Positions 55,100 to 64,000 are shown, counted from the first letter of the stretch. The stretch is 64,000 bases of DNA from Nothopassalora personata (GCA_033816765.1 CM066287.1:6758001-6822000), one strand, 5' to 3'. The notes: generated by a model not told the origin, from the letters alone. A program made the numbers and translations.

Positions 55100-58000
55100 T
55101 AATTTATTATAGATTTACACTAAGAGAAAGGAGAAGAGAAGGGAACTAAAATCCCAATTCTTAGGAGAGATAACTAGAAGAGATAGTTCAACCTTTAGAG
55201 ATACAAGATAGAGAGCTAGTTAGCATTCTTTGCAATTGATAACCTGTTAGAAGTGTTATTTAATAACATTAAGGGTAAGAACCTAAAACTCTAGGAAGAG
55301 ACTAAGATTAAAGAGATTCTTAATGTACTAATATAGACAAAACAAAATGTAGCTTACTACTTTAGTATCCTAAGTAGGATTATAGAAGAAGATGAATTTA
55401 AGCTTAAGGGCTCTTACGAATCTAGAAAAGCTACTAAGATATAGGTGCATCTCTAGAACAAGTATAGCTAGGTGTTGCTAACCTATGCATATAAGCTTAC
55501 AAAACAGTTTGTGAACTTTAAGATAAGTGAAGAGTTTACTATTAGATCTGTATAGGCATACCTAGTGTCTCTTAGAAGGAGGATTGCTAATGTTGACCTA
55601 GAGGGCTAGTACTATAGGAAAGCTAATATAAGAATAACCTAGCTTTTAAGCTTACTACTACCTAACTACTATGTAGCTAGGGATACTATCATAGCTTAGC
55701 TAAAGATAGATTATAAAAGGACCTTAAAGATCCTTAAGGCTTAAGAGGCTAGATTGAATCCCTCTAAGGCTAAGTATAGTATAGTAGCCACCTAGGTTAG
55801 GCCCTTAGGTTAGGTAAGATTACTTTTCTGCCTTCTCTATAAGAAGGACTATCTTATTAAGGACTGCCCTAGTCTCTCTAAGGCAAAGAAGGTCCTTAGA
55901 TCTTATTCCTAAGCACCATCCTCCTAGAATGTAACATATGTTAAGAAGAGAAGATCTCTACTACTATCTTTAAGAAGAACACTAAGAGAGAAGTCCTCTA
56001 TAGAGGAACTTAAGAAAATAGTGAAGAAACTTAGCTCTAATATGCTATTACTCTAGAAGAACTAGGCCTAGTCTCCTTCCTCTAAAACAAGGAAGACTAG
56101 GAAAGGTTTCTCTACCTAAGAGCTACCTAACTCGTACAACTCATCCTAGAAGATAATGTCTAATAATAATAAGTATAATAAAGTAGCTTACTTAACTACA
56201 GAAGTCTAAGGCAAGTTCCCCTTATTAGAGTAGTTACTTGATTTTTATACTTCATCCTATATAACTAACTAGAACTGCCTCTTTAGATCTATAACTCCCT
56301 TAACAAAGAAGAAATAGATCAAAGTAGGAGGTAGGCATTTGTTAGCTACTTATATTAGGACTATAGAGATAAGTAGGAGATCTAGTAGGAAAGTTGTTTT
56401 AGAAGATGTTCTACTTATACCTAAGCTAGGGGTGAACCTAGTTTCTTAGAACTAGTTTAGTAAGCAGTTTAGTGTCTAACCTCCTTTATTTTCTCTTATA
56501 TCCCCCTCTAGCTAAACTGTTGTCTAGACAAGGCTCCTTAGGGGGGTTCCATTTATTAATGAGATTTCTCCTCTACTATAAGAAAGGGCACATCACTTAT
56601 TATATGCACTACTAATAGAGAATGCCTTTATAACTACTAAATTAGAGACTAACCTAAAACAGTAGGAGCTTTAGCATAGAAGATTTGTACACTTTAGGAA
56701 GAACTTGCTCTAGAATCTTTATAAGGTAATAGACTTAAAAGAACCTATTCCTATTCCTAGGGATGGCTTCCACTAGTGTAGAGTGTATTTAATAGTAAAG
56801 ATAAAGAAGTACAAAGGCAAAGTTACTAAGAGAAGACCTAAAAGACTTGCCCTTATATCTATTAACATATGTAGTTCACTACTAACATTAAGGCTAGGGT
56901 TTAAATACTAGCTTAAGATTGTTAACAACTTCTCTAAAAAAAAGTGGACCTATCCTCTTAAGAAAAGAGAAGATGCTCTAGTTGCTCTCTAGAACTAGAA
57001 GATTAAGGTAGAGAGGAAACCATTAGCATAGTTAAAAGCAGTTAGGCTTAATAATGTAAGGGAACTTATTGCATTAGTTAAGCAGTAGGAGAAGGATTTA
57101 GGAATTAGGCTAGAGCATACTAAGGCATACAACTCGCTCTAAAATGGACTAGTTAAAAGGTCAATACAAACCTTAGAAGACTCTATAAGGACAATACTTA
57201 AAGAGGCTAAGATGCTAATTAAATTCTAGCCTAAAGCACTAGAAGCCTAAACCTACATAAGGAACAAACTACTAAATGGTCTAGACTATAATAGGTTTAA
57301 GGTTTCACTAGATAAAGCCTTTAATAGTATTAAGCTAACTATTAACCATTTAAAGGTTTAGGGATATAAAGCTATTGTCTACATAGACATAAGATCCTAG
57401 CCTTAATAGGCAAGAAGTAATAAACTAATAAACAGAGGCAAAGAAGCAGTATTTGTTAGATACGTTAAAAACATAGCTAAGGCCTAGCTCTTTTAGGAAC
57501 TAGACATAAAAGCTGTTAAATAACACATATATGTAGACTTCTTTAAGGACTAACCTAGAGGTAATATAGATCTCAATATTACAAAATTGAATCTATTAAG
57601 CAATGCACTAGCTAGGAGACCCTTAGGGAGGCTAAAGGAAGGACATATCCTTAGAGCAACCTGTTCACTATTCAATTATTTAGTAGAGTAGCCTAGTAAT
57701 AGCCTAGCTAAGAAAGCTGTTTATGCAACTTCCCTAGCCTCTAAAGAATGTAGGGGAATTTTAGAAAATCGATAAGCCAATTAAGATAAGTTTACTAGAT
57801 CTCTAGGAAAAGAATGTTACTAGGATATAAGTGACTACTCTTAGATCATCCCTTAGTAAGAGGAGGGCTAACTATAATGTTAAGGGCTATAAATAGAAAC
57901 AGAAAGCCCTAAGATCTATAGTCCCTATACCTAAACTAGCTACTAAAGTAGGAGAAGTAATAGACCTCTTAGAGAACCTTGCTACTTACTACTAAGCTTT

Positions 58001-59700
58001 CTTTATAGCTATACAATCAGTAGATGATTTAGTACTATAGGATAGTAAATTCCTAGAAGAAGTTAAGGAGATAGCCTTTATAGCAACTATAGAAGTCATT
58101 ACATATAAGCAAGAGATCCCAATTCTAAAGTCCTATAAGGATGCTATAAATAATAAGAAATAGGGACACCTTTAGAAGGAAGCAATCTAGAAGGAGCTAG
58201 ATGCTCTATAGAGTAATAACACCTAGGAGAATGCTGTTCTACTAAAAGGAGCAAACTTAGTTACGTTAAGATAGGTCTTTAATGTTAAAAGAAGCATTAG
58301 TAGAGCTATTAAAAAGTTCAAGGCTAGGCTAGTTATAAGGGGCTTTTTATAGAAGTTTAGTGTTAACTTTATAGAGACATTTGCGCCTATAGTTAGATAG
58401 GATACCCTTAGGGTGTTTATAGCTATTGTATGTAAGAAGGATCTCTATCTTTACTAAGTGGATATAAACAATGCGTTTACAGAAAGCACCCTCTATAAAG
58501 ACATCTTTATGTTACTACTACTAGGAGTTAAGCTTCTACTAAACATAGTATTTAAGATCCTTAAAAGCTTATATAGACTTAAGCAAGCAGCTAGAGATTA
58601 GAATTAACTCTATGTGTTAAAGCTTAGAGAGATTGGATTTACATAGTTAGAGGTAGATCCATGCCTACTTATTTATAAGGAAAAAGAGATTATAATTCTT
58701 ACATATATAGATAACATTCTAATTGCTATACTAAAGTTAATAGATATTCTCTAGTTTAAAAGAGAACTTAGTAAAGTCTTCAAGATTAAAGATCTTAGTA
58801 AACCTAAAAAGATCCTTAGTATAAGAGTTATAAGGGACAGGAGGAGAGGAATCCTAAAACTTAACTAGGGACACTTTATTAGGGACAACCTTGCTAAGAT
58901 AGGGATAAACTATAAGAAGGCAGCACCTACACCCTCACCTATAGATAGCTATAAGGCTCTTAAACCTTTAAGCTACATAGATGAGAGGTGTAATAAGGCA
59001 GAGTACTAAAGTATTAATAGTACATAGATGTAGCTAGCAACAATTACAAGGCTAGACATTGCTTTTGCCCTAGGAAGGATAAGCTTATTTATAAGTAACC
59101 TATCTGCCTACTACATAAAGGCTTTAAAGAAGATTACAAGATATCTAAGGTTATATCCTAATCTTAGCCTTATCTTCTCTAGGCATAGAGAAGGATGCCT
59201 AGTTAGATACTATAACTCTAATTATGCAATAGATAAAGTAGATAGAGTCTCTATCCTTAGGTATGTCTTCTTCCTCTATAGGGCACCAGTCTCCTAGATA
59301 AGCAAGAAGCAAAAGTCTATGGCAACATCTATAATAGAAGCTAAATACATAGCTATGAATGCATATGTAAAGCAATCCTAATTCCTAGCTTTACTACTAA
59401 GGGAGATAGACTTCTAGAGTTAGTAGGAGACTGTTCCTATTAACTAAGGATCACTAGAAACTAGGAGACTATATTAAGCTTAAGACTAGTCTAATTAAGA
59501 GGTGACAACTAAGCTGCCCTTACCCTAGTAAGGGATGCACATGTTCATAACAAGTTAAAGCATATTAACATTGCCTACAATGCTGTTAGGAAACTTTAGT
59601 AGAGAAGGCTTATTACTATTAAGTACACCCTAACATCTAAGATAGTTGTAGATAAGTTTATAAAGCTAAAGACTAGTCTATACTTCTAGAGGTTTATAAG
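55100..59700 (+). pseudogene. Copia gag-pol remnant
   Basis: With stop codons ignored, ordered motifs are readable: a Gag zinc-knuckle-like stretch (KKDYLIKDCPSLS near 55850), an integrase end (NGLVKRSIQT near 57150), reverse transcriptase (VDINNAFTES near 58460, LYRLKQAARD near 58570, YIDNILIA near 58710), and RNase H (SIIEAKYIAMNAYVKQS near 59330). Stops are mainly TAG/TAA where TGG, CAG or CAA would be expected. No intact frame over 60 codons remains. Confidence 0.9.
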
Positions 59701-59782
59701 CTAGCTTAACCTGTTATAGAGGTCTAAATACTACTAATAGGAGAAGAGTAGACTATAACCTCCCATGTGAGATAAGTGGGAG

Positions 59783-60029
59783 TATTAAGATGTAGCATCT
59801 TAGGGGGAGCTAATAGTTAGGTTGTGATCTAATAGCCTAAGGCATCTACGATAACTTAGCTTGTCGGAAGACACCTTCTCTCCCCTTTAGCTTAGATAGA
59901 CATCTAACACAATCAACACATTGGTTCCTAATATATTGCTACATGCCCTATAGCTATTAGCTAGTTGAAGATTAATCTCTTACTCTACTCCGCTACTAAC
60001 TACGTATCCTATAAGGTCTTAACTTAATA
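59783..60029 (+). repeat. Copia 3' LTR
   Basis: 247 bp. The first bases TATTAAG and last bases CTTAATA differ from the 5' LTR ends by G-to-A and C-to-T changes, consistent with RIP of the termini. A purine-rich GAGATAAGTGGGAG tract precedes it, as expected for a polypurine tract. Confidence 0.92.
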
Positions 60030-60613
60030 GAGAGACTTATTTAAGACGCTATAAATAAGAAAGACTATATGTTAGGTTTAGTATAACCTAATAATATTAC
60101 AAGTTAAGAAGATAAGCTCAATCGGTTTTATTCTCGGGCCGATAGGAAGTCGAGGGAGAGTAATAAAGCAGTAGCTGTCTTGTCTTATAAAGGCTAAGTA
60201 GCAGTAAGGTAGAGGTTAGGTTATAGTGTATTCTAAACAGTAATATTAAACAGTAAGTTAAACGCCTCGAAGCTATAAGGGATTCTTAGCGTTCCTAAAT
60301 ACAAAGGAGACTCGTATACTATCCGGTGTTAGGCGTCCGTCTATCTACTCGACCGGTCGCCTAGTCGTGTAGTCGTGTACGTCTATACGCTACTTCTACG
60401 GTCGTGTTCGACTATACACTAAGCGCGCGGTCGTACACGTAACCCGAACGTAGGGTCCCTTCCTCTTCCTAGCGATTAGTTCTTATCTTCTAATTCTTCC
60501 TCCCTATGCTACGTCCTACACCGTTCTTTATCCGAACCGTAACACTATCCCCCTTCCTACTAAAACTCGTCCTCGAGTTTTCTTTCTTCTCCTATAAGTT
60601 CCTATCTTTAACT

Positions 60614-61213
60614 ATAAGCGGCGAGTAGCTAATACGTTAGGAGCGCTACGAACGTTAAGTACTAGGCATCGAAGCCGAGGGCCGCGAGATACTATCCCTA
60701 TGTTCTAGTTGCCAAAAGGCTAGAGTGCCTAAAGGAAAGAAGAGTCCTCGTTACGTAGTAGATGTACGCTTTAGGTGTTACTCGGAGTACGTTCGTAAGG
60801 GTATTAAGTGTAACGTAACTATTACGTAGACTAAGTAGGAGCGGCTTCGTAACTAGCGTCGAAAGCTAAAGCGAGAGCTTAATAAGGCTAAAGAGAAGGT
60901 AATAGAGGCGATGTTAAAGGTGCATCGTCTTAGGAAACAGCTACGCGTTACTAAGGATAGGGAGGAAAAGGCGATAGCGAAGGATTTCGAGGATCTTCGT
61001 AGTTTACCGAGCGTAGGTGTCGATGCCTTTTCCGCGCCTTCGTCCTATCTTCTCGTTCCTAAAGGTAGCTCTAAAGAGCTAGAGGGGGTTTTCTAGATGT
61101 TAATTCCTTCCTAGGAGGACCTTTCGATAATTCCGGATAATGCCCTCTAGTTATATCCGACCCTTAAGGAAGCCGTAGCAGCTTCTTCGAGCGCTAGCCC
61201 CTCTAGTAGATAG
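60614..61213 (+). pseudogene. RIP-destroyed copy of the Cys-rich/coiled-coil ORF
   Basis: Exactly 600 nt, collinear without indels with the intact ORF at 61959-62558. The start codon is ATA instead of ATG, and Trp and Gln codons have become TAG/TAA. A 61-codon stretch (60911-61096) is still open, with VHRLRKQLRVTKDREEKAIA. Confidence 0.92.
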
Positions 61214-61273
61214 GTATTAGTTTCTTATAGGAGATATGTTTATATAAGTTCTTCGTTTCCCTTATTAAACCTA

Positions 61274-61395
61274 GTTATATAGCTTAGTAGTTAGAGCGTT
61301 AGGGTATAACCTATGTGTTAATAAATTCTCCTTGCCCTTAGGCGAAGGTTCGTTAAAGGTATCCTAAGGTCGTAGGTTCGATTCCTACTCTAGCT
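61274..61395 (+). ncRNA. tRNA-like sequence, copy A (long loop insert)
   Basis: Retains an A-box-like TAGCTTAGTAGTTAGAGCG and an unmutated B box GGTTCGATTCC (61375-61385) within a TAGG/CCTA T stem. The anticodon-arm position is TTAGG..CCTAA closing a loop of about 60 nt, much longer than in copy B. RIP has probably damaged the D arm. Confidence 0.55.
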
Positions 61396-61399
61396 ACTT

Positions 61400-61449
61400 T
61401 CTAGTAGATTAGTCTCTAGCGCGGGGGTTAGTCTACTAGACCGTTTTTT
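61400..61449 (+). terminator. Hairpin plus T6, copy A
   Basis: TCTAGTAGATTAGTC pairs with GTTAGTCTACTAGA across a GC-rich loop, followed by CCG and T6. Position matches the hairpin of copy B though the stem sequence differs. T6 is a typical RNA polymerase III terminator. Confidence 0.6.
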
Positions 61450-61958
61450 ATACTTGTTATTGTCTCGTTCCAGGGCTAGTCTCAAAAGAGAGATAAGTCA
61501 AGTCACGTGGCGGTATTATTCTTTGGAGAGGCTGAAGCAAGCTGAGCGAAGATGAATGATAGGAATAAGAGTTGTATTCCAATCAGTGAGATAGTAACAT
61601 GAGTTGAACGCATCAGAACCATAAGGGTTTCTAGCGTTCCTAAATACAAAGGAGGTTCGTATGCCATCCGGTGTTAGATGTCCGTCTGTCCACTCGACCG
61701 GTCGTCTGGTCGTGTGGTCGTGTACGTCCATACGCTACTTCTGCGGTCGTGTTCGACCATGCACTAAGCGCGCGGTCGTGCACGTGACCCGGGCGTGGGG
61801 TCCCTTTCTCTTCCTAGCGATTGGTTCGTGTCTTCTGATTCTTCCTCCCCATGCCACGTCCTGCACCGTCCTTCATCCGAACCGTAACACCATCCCCCTT
61901 CCTGCTGAAACTCGTCCTCGAGTTTTCTTTCTTCTCCTGTGAGTTCCCATCTTTTACC

Positions 61959-62558
61959 ATGAGCGGCGAGCGGCTAACACGTCAGGAGCGCCGCGAACGT
62001 CAAGCACTAGGCATCGAAGCCGAGGGCCGCGAGATGCCATCCCCATGTTCTGGTTGTCGAAAGGCCAGAGTGCCTGAAGGAAAGAAGAGTCCTCGTTGTG
62101 TGGTGGATGTGCGCTTTGGGTGCTGTTCGGAGTGCGTTCGCAAGGGTGTCAAATGTGACGTGACTGTCACGTGGACTGAGTGGGAGCGGCTTCGCAACCA
62201 GCGTCGAAAGCTGAAGCGAGAGCTTGATGAGGCTGAAGAGAAGGTGACAGAGGCGATGTCAAAGGTGCATCGTCTTAGGAAACAACTGCGCGTTGCTGAG
62301 GACAGGGAGGAAAAGGCGATAGCGAAGGATTTCGAGGATCTTCGCAGTTTGCCGAGCGTGGGTGTCGATGCCTTTTCCGCGCCTTCGTCCTGTCTTCTCG
62401 TTCCTGAAGGTAGCCCCGAAGAGCTAGAGGGGGTTTTCCAGATGTCGATTCCTTCCTGGGAGGACCTTTCGATGATTCCGGATGATGCCCTCTGGTCATA
62501 TCCGACCCTTGAGGACGCCGCAGCAGCTTCTTCGAGCGCTGGTCCTTCTGGTGGATAG
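61959..62558 (+). CDS. Cys-rich, coiled-coil protein of the repeat unit (199 aa)
   Basis: Starts at the ATG at 61959 in ACCATGAG context; an in-frame ATG at 61851 would add 36 residues. The N-terminal region has a cysteine pattern C-x2-C-x13-C-x7-CC-x2-C-x6-C (CSGC..C..CCSEC..C), reminiscent of zinc-binding clusters such as Zn2Cys6. It is followed by a basic/acidic heptad region of about 60 residues (WERLRNQRRKLKRELDEAEE, VHRLRKQLRVAEDREEKAIA), a predicted coiled coil. The acidic C-terminus (residues ~130-199) has VFQMSIPSWEDLSMIPDDAL, resembling an activation-type tail. Similar ORFs recur in fungal genomes as uncharacterised repeats. Function unknown; it could bind nucleic acid and dimerise. 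Confidence 0.75.
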   Translation: MSGERLTRQERRERQALGIEAEGREMPSPCSGCRKARVPEGKKSPRCVVDVRFGCCSECVRKGVKCDVTVTWTEWERLRNQRRKLKRELDEAEEKVTEAMSKVHRLRKQLRVAEDREEKAIAKDFEDLRSLPSVGVDAFSAPSSCLLVPEGSPEELEGVFQMSIPSWEDLSMIPDDALWSYPTLEDAAAASSSAGPSGG

Positions 62559-62618
62559 GTGTTTGGTTTCTCATAGGAGATATGTTCGTGTAAGTTCTCC
62601 GTTTCCCTTATTAAACCT

Positions 62619-62691
62619 GGTCATGTAGCTCAGTGGTAGAGCGCAAGCTGTCTACACTCTTGAGGTCGTAGGTTCGATTCCTACTCTGGCT
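62619..62691 (+). ncRNA. tRNA-like sequence, copy B
   Basis: A box TAGCTCAGTGG (62626-62636) and B box GGTTCGATTCC (62671-62681) at tRNA-like spacing. The D stem GCTC/GAGC and T stem GTAGG/CCTAC are perfect, but the acceptor stem is poor (about five pairs counting wobbles). The anticodon arm is CAAG/CTTG with an 11-nt loop, so it is not a canonical tRNA. Likely a tRNA-derived Pol III unit. Confidence 0.6.
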
Positions 62692-62695
62692 GCTT

Positions 62696-62742
62696 CCAGC
62701 CGACTGGTCGCCAATCGGTGACTAGTAGGCTGGCCGTTTTTT
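62696..62742 (+). terminator. Long hairpin plus T6, copy B
   Basis: CCAGCCGACTGGTCGCC pairs with GGTGACTAGTAGGCTGG (one mismatch, two wobbles) around loop AATC, followed by CCG and T6 at 62737-62742. On the opposite strand this sequence encodes the last codons and stop of the Gypsy frame. Confidence 0.7.
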
Positions 62743-64000
62743 GGTCTTGTAGTATTCCTGGATCTTTTGCTGACAGTTTCGTAGGTTTTGTTTTGGTTCC
62801 CAGGTATTTTCTGATTCGTCGTATCCTTTCCATTTGACAAGGTATCGCTGACCTTTCTTATCTAGGATTCTTTCGACTTCGAATTCGTTTTCTGCTTCCG
62901 GTTCGAAATGGAAGCTCTCCTGGCAGGGTGTTTGGGCGTCTGCGGGTTCCAACTTGGAGATATGGAAGACTGGGTGGATTTTTGCGTCAGGTGGTAGTCG
63001 TAGTCGATAGTTAACTGGTCCTACGACTTTGTCGATTAAAAATGGTCCGACCTTGACGTGATCCAGTTTCTTGGTCTGTCTTCTTGTTCTCAAGTTTTTT
63101 GTGAGGAGATAGACCTTATCCCCCTCTTTTAGCAGAGGTGCCATTTTTCTCGTGTCCTGCCGTTGTTGAGACAGTTTTCGTTGTGCATCTTCGATCGCCT
63201 TGCGTGTTTCTTTGTGCACTTCCTTAAGAGTATCCGTCGTCACGATTGCTCTCTCGGCTTGTGGATGGGATCCAGGTGTTCCAAATAGGTTAGGATCTTT
63301 ACCAAAGTTCGCATAAAATGGCGTCGTTGAAGTTGTCTCCGATTTGTGGTTGTTCAGTGCAATCTGCGCCATTGGCAGTAATGAAACCCAGTTGTCTTGT
63401 GCATAGTTGATGTAGTGTCGTAGGTATTGTTCCAGCGTTTGATTCATCCTTTCGGTTTGTCCGTCTGTCTCCGGATGATATGCTGTTGACAGCTTGTGTT
63501 TAATTCCGATCGTTCCCATAAGCGTCTTCCAGTAGTTTGATGTGAATAGCTTGTCTCTGTCCGTTATAAATACTTGGGGGAATCCGTGGTATCGGATAAG
63601 TCTGTCCAGTACAAGGTATCCGAGCTGCTCTGCATTGTACGTTTCCGATGCAGGAATGAAGTGTGCGTATTTCGTAAGTCTATCAACCATGACTAGTATC
63701 ATGTCGTATGGTTGTTTCGTAACTTGATCCTTTGACGGTGGGAGTTTCGTAATAAAGTCCATTGTGACTTCGTCCCATGGTTTTGTCGGTGGTGTCCTGA
63801 ACTGTAGGTGACCGTATTTTGCATGTCTCGCAGTCTTGTTTCGTTGGCAGTGTACGCATTGTTTAATATAGCGTGACACCTTAAGTCTCATCTGTGGGAA
63901 TGAGAAACTGCGTTGTATTAGGTCCATTGTTTTTGAAGTTCCGGGGTGTCCGTAATTTGGTCCGTCGTGACGTTGTCGTATGCATTCTTCTTCTCGATCC
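62722..64000 (-). CDS. Gypsy (chromovirus) polyprotein, integrase and chromodomain, partial
   Basis: The frame stays open to the window edge, so the protease, reverse transcriptase and RNase H parts lie outside. Visible in order: H2C2 zinc finger (HDGPNYGHPG..CVHCQRNK), integrase catalytic core with the three acidic residues in MVDRLTKYAHF, FITDRDKLFTS and YHPETDGQTERMNQTLEQYL, a GPFLIDKVVGPVNYRLRLP linker, FHISKLEPA, and a C-terminal chromodomain (FEVERILDKKGQRYLVKWKG, ESENTWEPKQNL). The chromodomain marks the chromovirus clade, which targets insertion to heterochromatin. No stop or frameshift and no RIP signature, so this is a young copy next to an old RIP-killed block. The stop codon lies inside the hairpin of the adjacent unit. 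Confidence 0.93.
   Translation of the reverse strand, partial: DREEECIRQRHDGPNYGHPGTSKTMDLIQRSFSFPQMRLKVSRYIKQCVHCQRNKTARHAKYGHLQFRTPPTKPWDEVTMDFITKLPPSKDQVTKQPYDMILVMVDRLTKYAHFIPASETYNAEQLGYLVLDRLIRYHGFPQVFITDRDKLFTSNYWKTLMGTIGIKHKLSTAYHPETDGQTERMNQTLEQYLRHYINYAQDNWVSLLPMAQIALNNHKSETTSTTPFYANFGKDPNLFGTPGSHPQAERAIVTTDTLKEVHKETRKAIEDAQRKLSQQRQDTRKMAPLLKEGDKVYLLTKNLRTRRQTKKLDHVKVGPFLIDKVVGPVNYRLRLPPDAKIHPVFHISKLEPADAQTPCQESFHFEPEAENEFEVERILDKKGQRYLVKWKGYDESENTWEPKQNLRNCQQKIQEYYKTKKRPAY

Larger units (their letters stand above)
54416..60029 (+). mobile_element. Ty1/Copia LTR retrotransposon, complete but RIP-inactivated
   Basis: 5614 bp, flanked by the 5-bp target duplication GAGAG (54411-54415 and 60030-60034). 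The two LTRs are 247 bp and in the same orientation. The left LTR has ends TGTTAAG..CTTAACA. Internal order gag, integrase, reverse transcriptase, RNase H identifies Copia. Every reading frame is broken by RIP-type stops, so the copy is dead. It sits within the ~230-bp segment between the two R repeats. Confidence 0.93.
60070..61449 (+). mobile_element. Composite repeat unit, copy A (RIP-mutated)
   Basis: Contains in order: repeat R (60070-60316), a ~300-bp leader, the broken ORF (60614-61213), a tRNA-like sequence (61274-61395), a hairpin (61400-61440) and T6 (61444-61449). Homology with copy B runs the length of this unit and stops at the T tract, after which the two sites differ. I do not recognise it as a standard transposon class. 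Confidence 0.75.
52085..61500. repeat. RIP-mutated AT-rich transposon block
   Basis: The whole interval is dominated by TA, CTAG and ATAG words with stops in every frame and almost no ORF above 60 codons. CA and TG dinucleotides are depleted. Alignment of the unit at 60614-61213 with the intact copy at 61959-62558 shows changes almost only of CA to TA and TG to TA. This is the signature of repeat-induced point mutation. The block contains, in order, a pogo/Fot1 remnant, a Copia element and a degraded unit copy. Confidence 0.95.
61560..62742 (+). mobile_element. Composite repeat unit, copy B (not RIP-mutated)
   Basis: Normal base composition and an intact ORF. The upstream part (61560-61650) matches the end of repeat R only loosely (GTTGTATTCC, GAGTTGAACG), then homology with copy A is strong from TTCTAGCGTTCCTAAATACA to the T6 tract. 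It abuts and slightly overlaps the 3' end of the Gypsy polyprotein on the opposite strand. Confidence 0.75.

Noticed and set aside
62652..62840. Minus-strand ORF ending in VGIEPTTSRV
   Set aside because: This is the well-known artefact of translating the antisense of a tRNA T arm; it supports the tRNA-like reading rather than a protein.

Overview
The window is nuclear DNA of a filamentous ascomycete. Protein-coding genes have 0-5 short introns (about 47-142 bp) with GT..AG ends and CTAAC/CTGAC-type branch points. There is a RIF1, a RIC8, a fungal-type NimX/Cdc2 kinase, and a block of repeats with the C-to-T signature of repeat-induced point mutation (RIP). Gene content and an animal-type photolyase fit a Dothideomycete (Mycosphaerellales/Capnodiales-like); that placement is an inference from gene content, not proof.

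Layout. 0.4-8.6 kb: a small hypothetical ORF, an AIM18-like mitochondrial protein, ribosomal protein S12, a small secreted Cys/Thr-rich protein, a membrane-anchored methyltransferase-like protein and a conserved Ser-rich protein. 8.6-11.7 kb is gene-poor. 11.7-26.2 kb is a dense housekeeping block: RAD4 (nucleotide excision repair) diverging from CDK1, glucose-6-phosphate 1-epimerase, then RIF1 diverging from RIC8 across a hexanucleotide repeat. 26.3-30.7 kb: a possibly split small gene, an FAD monooxygenase and a short-chain dehydrogenase. 31.2-33.7 kb holds a broken DUF3638-family gene tail abutting a kinase fragment, and an intron-bearing tRNA-Gly(GCC). 34.1-39.7 kb: a six-exon cryptochrome/photolyase, a convergent TPR-like gene with a hidden third exon, and a Rossmann-type hypothetical gene. 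39.7-51.3 kb: a hypothetical gene, a GID4/VID24-type E3 substrate receptor and a fungal-specific transcription-factor-domain protein, separated by long gene-free stretches.

52.1-61.5 kb is an AT-rich RIP-mutated transposon nest: a pogo/Fot1 remnant with a related short inverted-repeat element, and a structurally complete Copia element (247-bp LTRs, GAGAG target duplication) nested in it. Next comes a repeat unit carrying a Cys-rich/coiled-coil ORF followed by a tRNA-like sequence, a hairpin and a T6 tract. A second, unmutated copy of this unit lies at 61.6-62.74 kb, directly against the 3' end of a Gypsy chromodomain polyprotein that runs off the window. Comparing the two copies reads RIP directly (TGG to TAG, CA to TA) and exposes the unit's conserved parts. 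This unit is the strongest candidate for something undescribed.

Functionally, RAD4, CDK1, RIF1 and the photolyase make a genome-maintenance-rich neighbourhood, but nothing in the sequence shows that they are co-regulated. Intron positions were read by eye and checked for frame; no RNA or database evidence was available.
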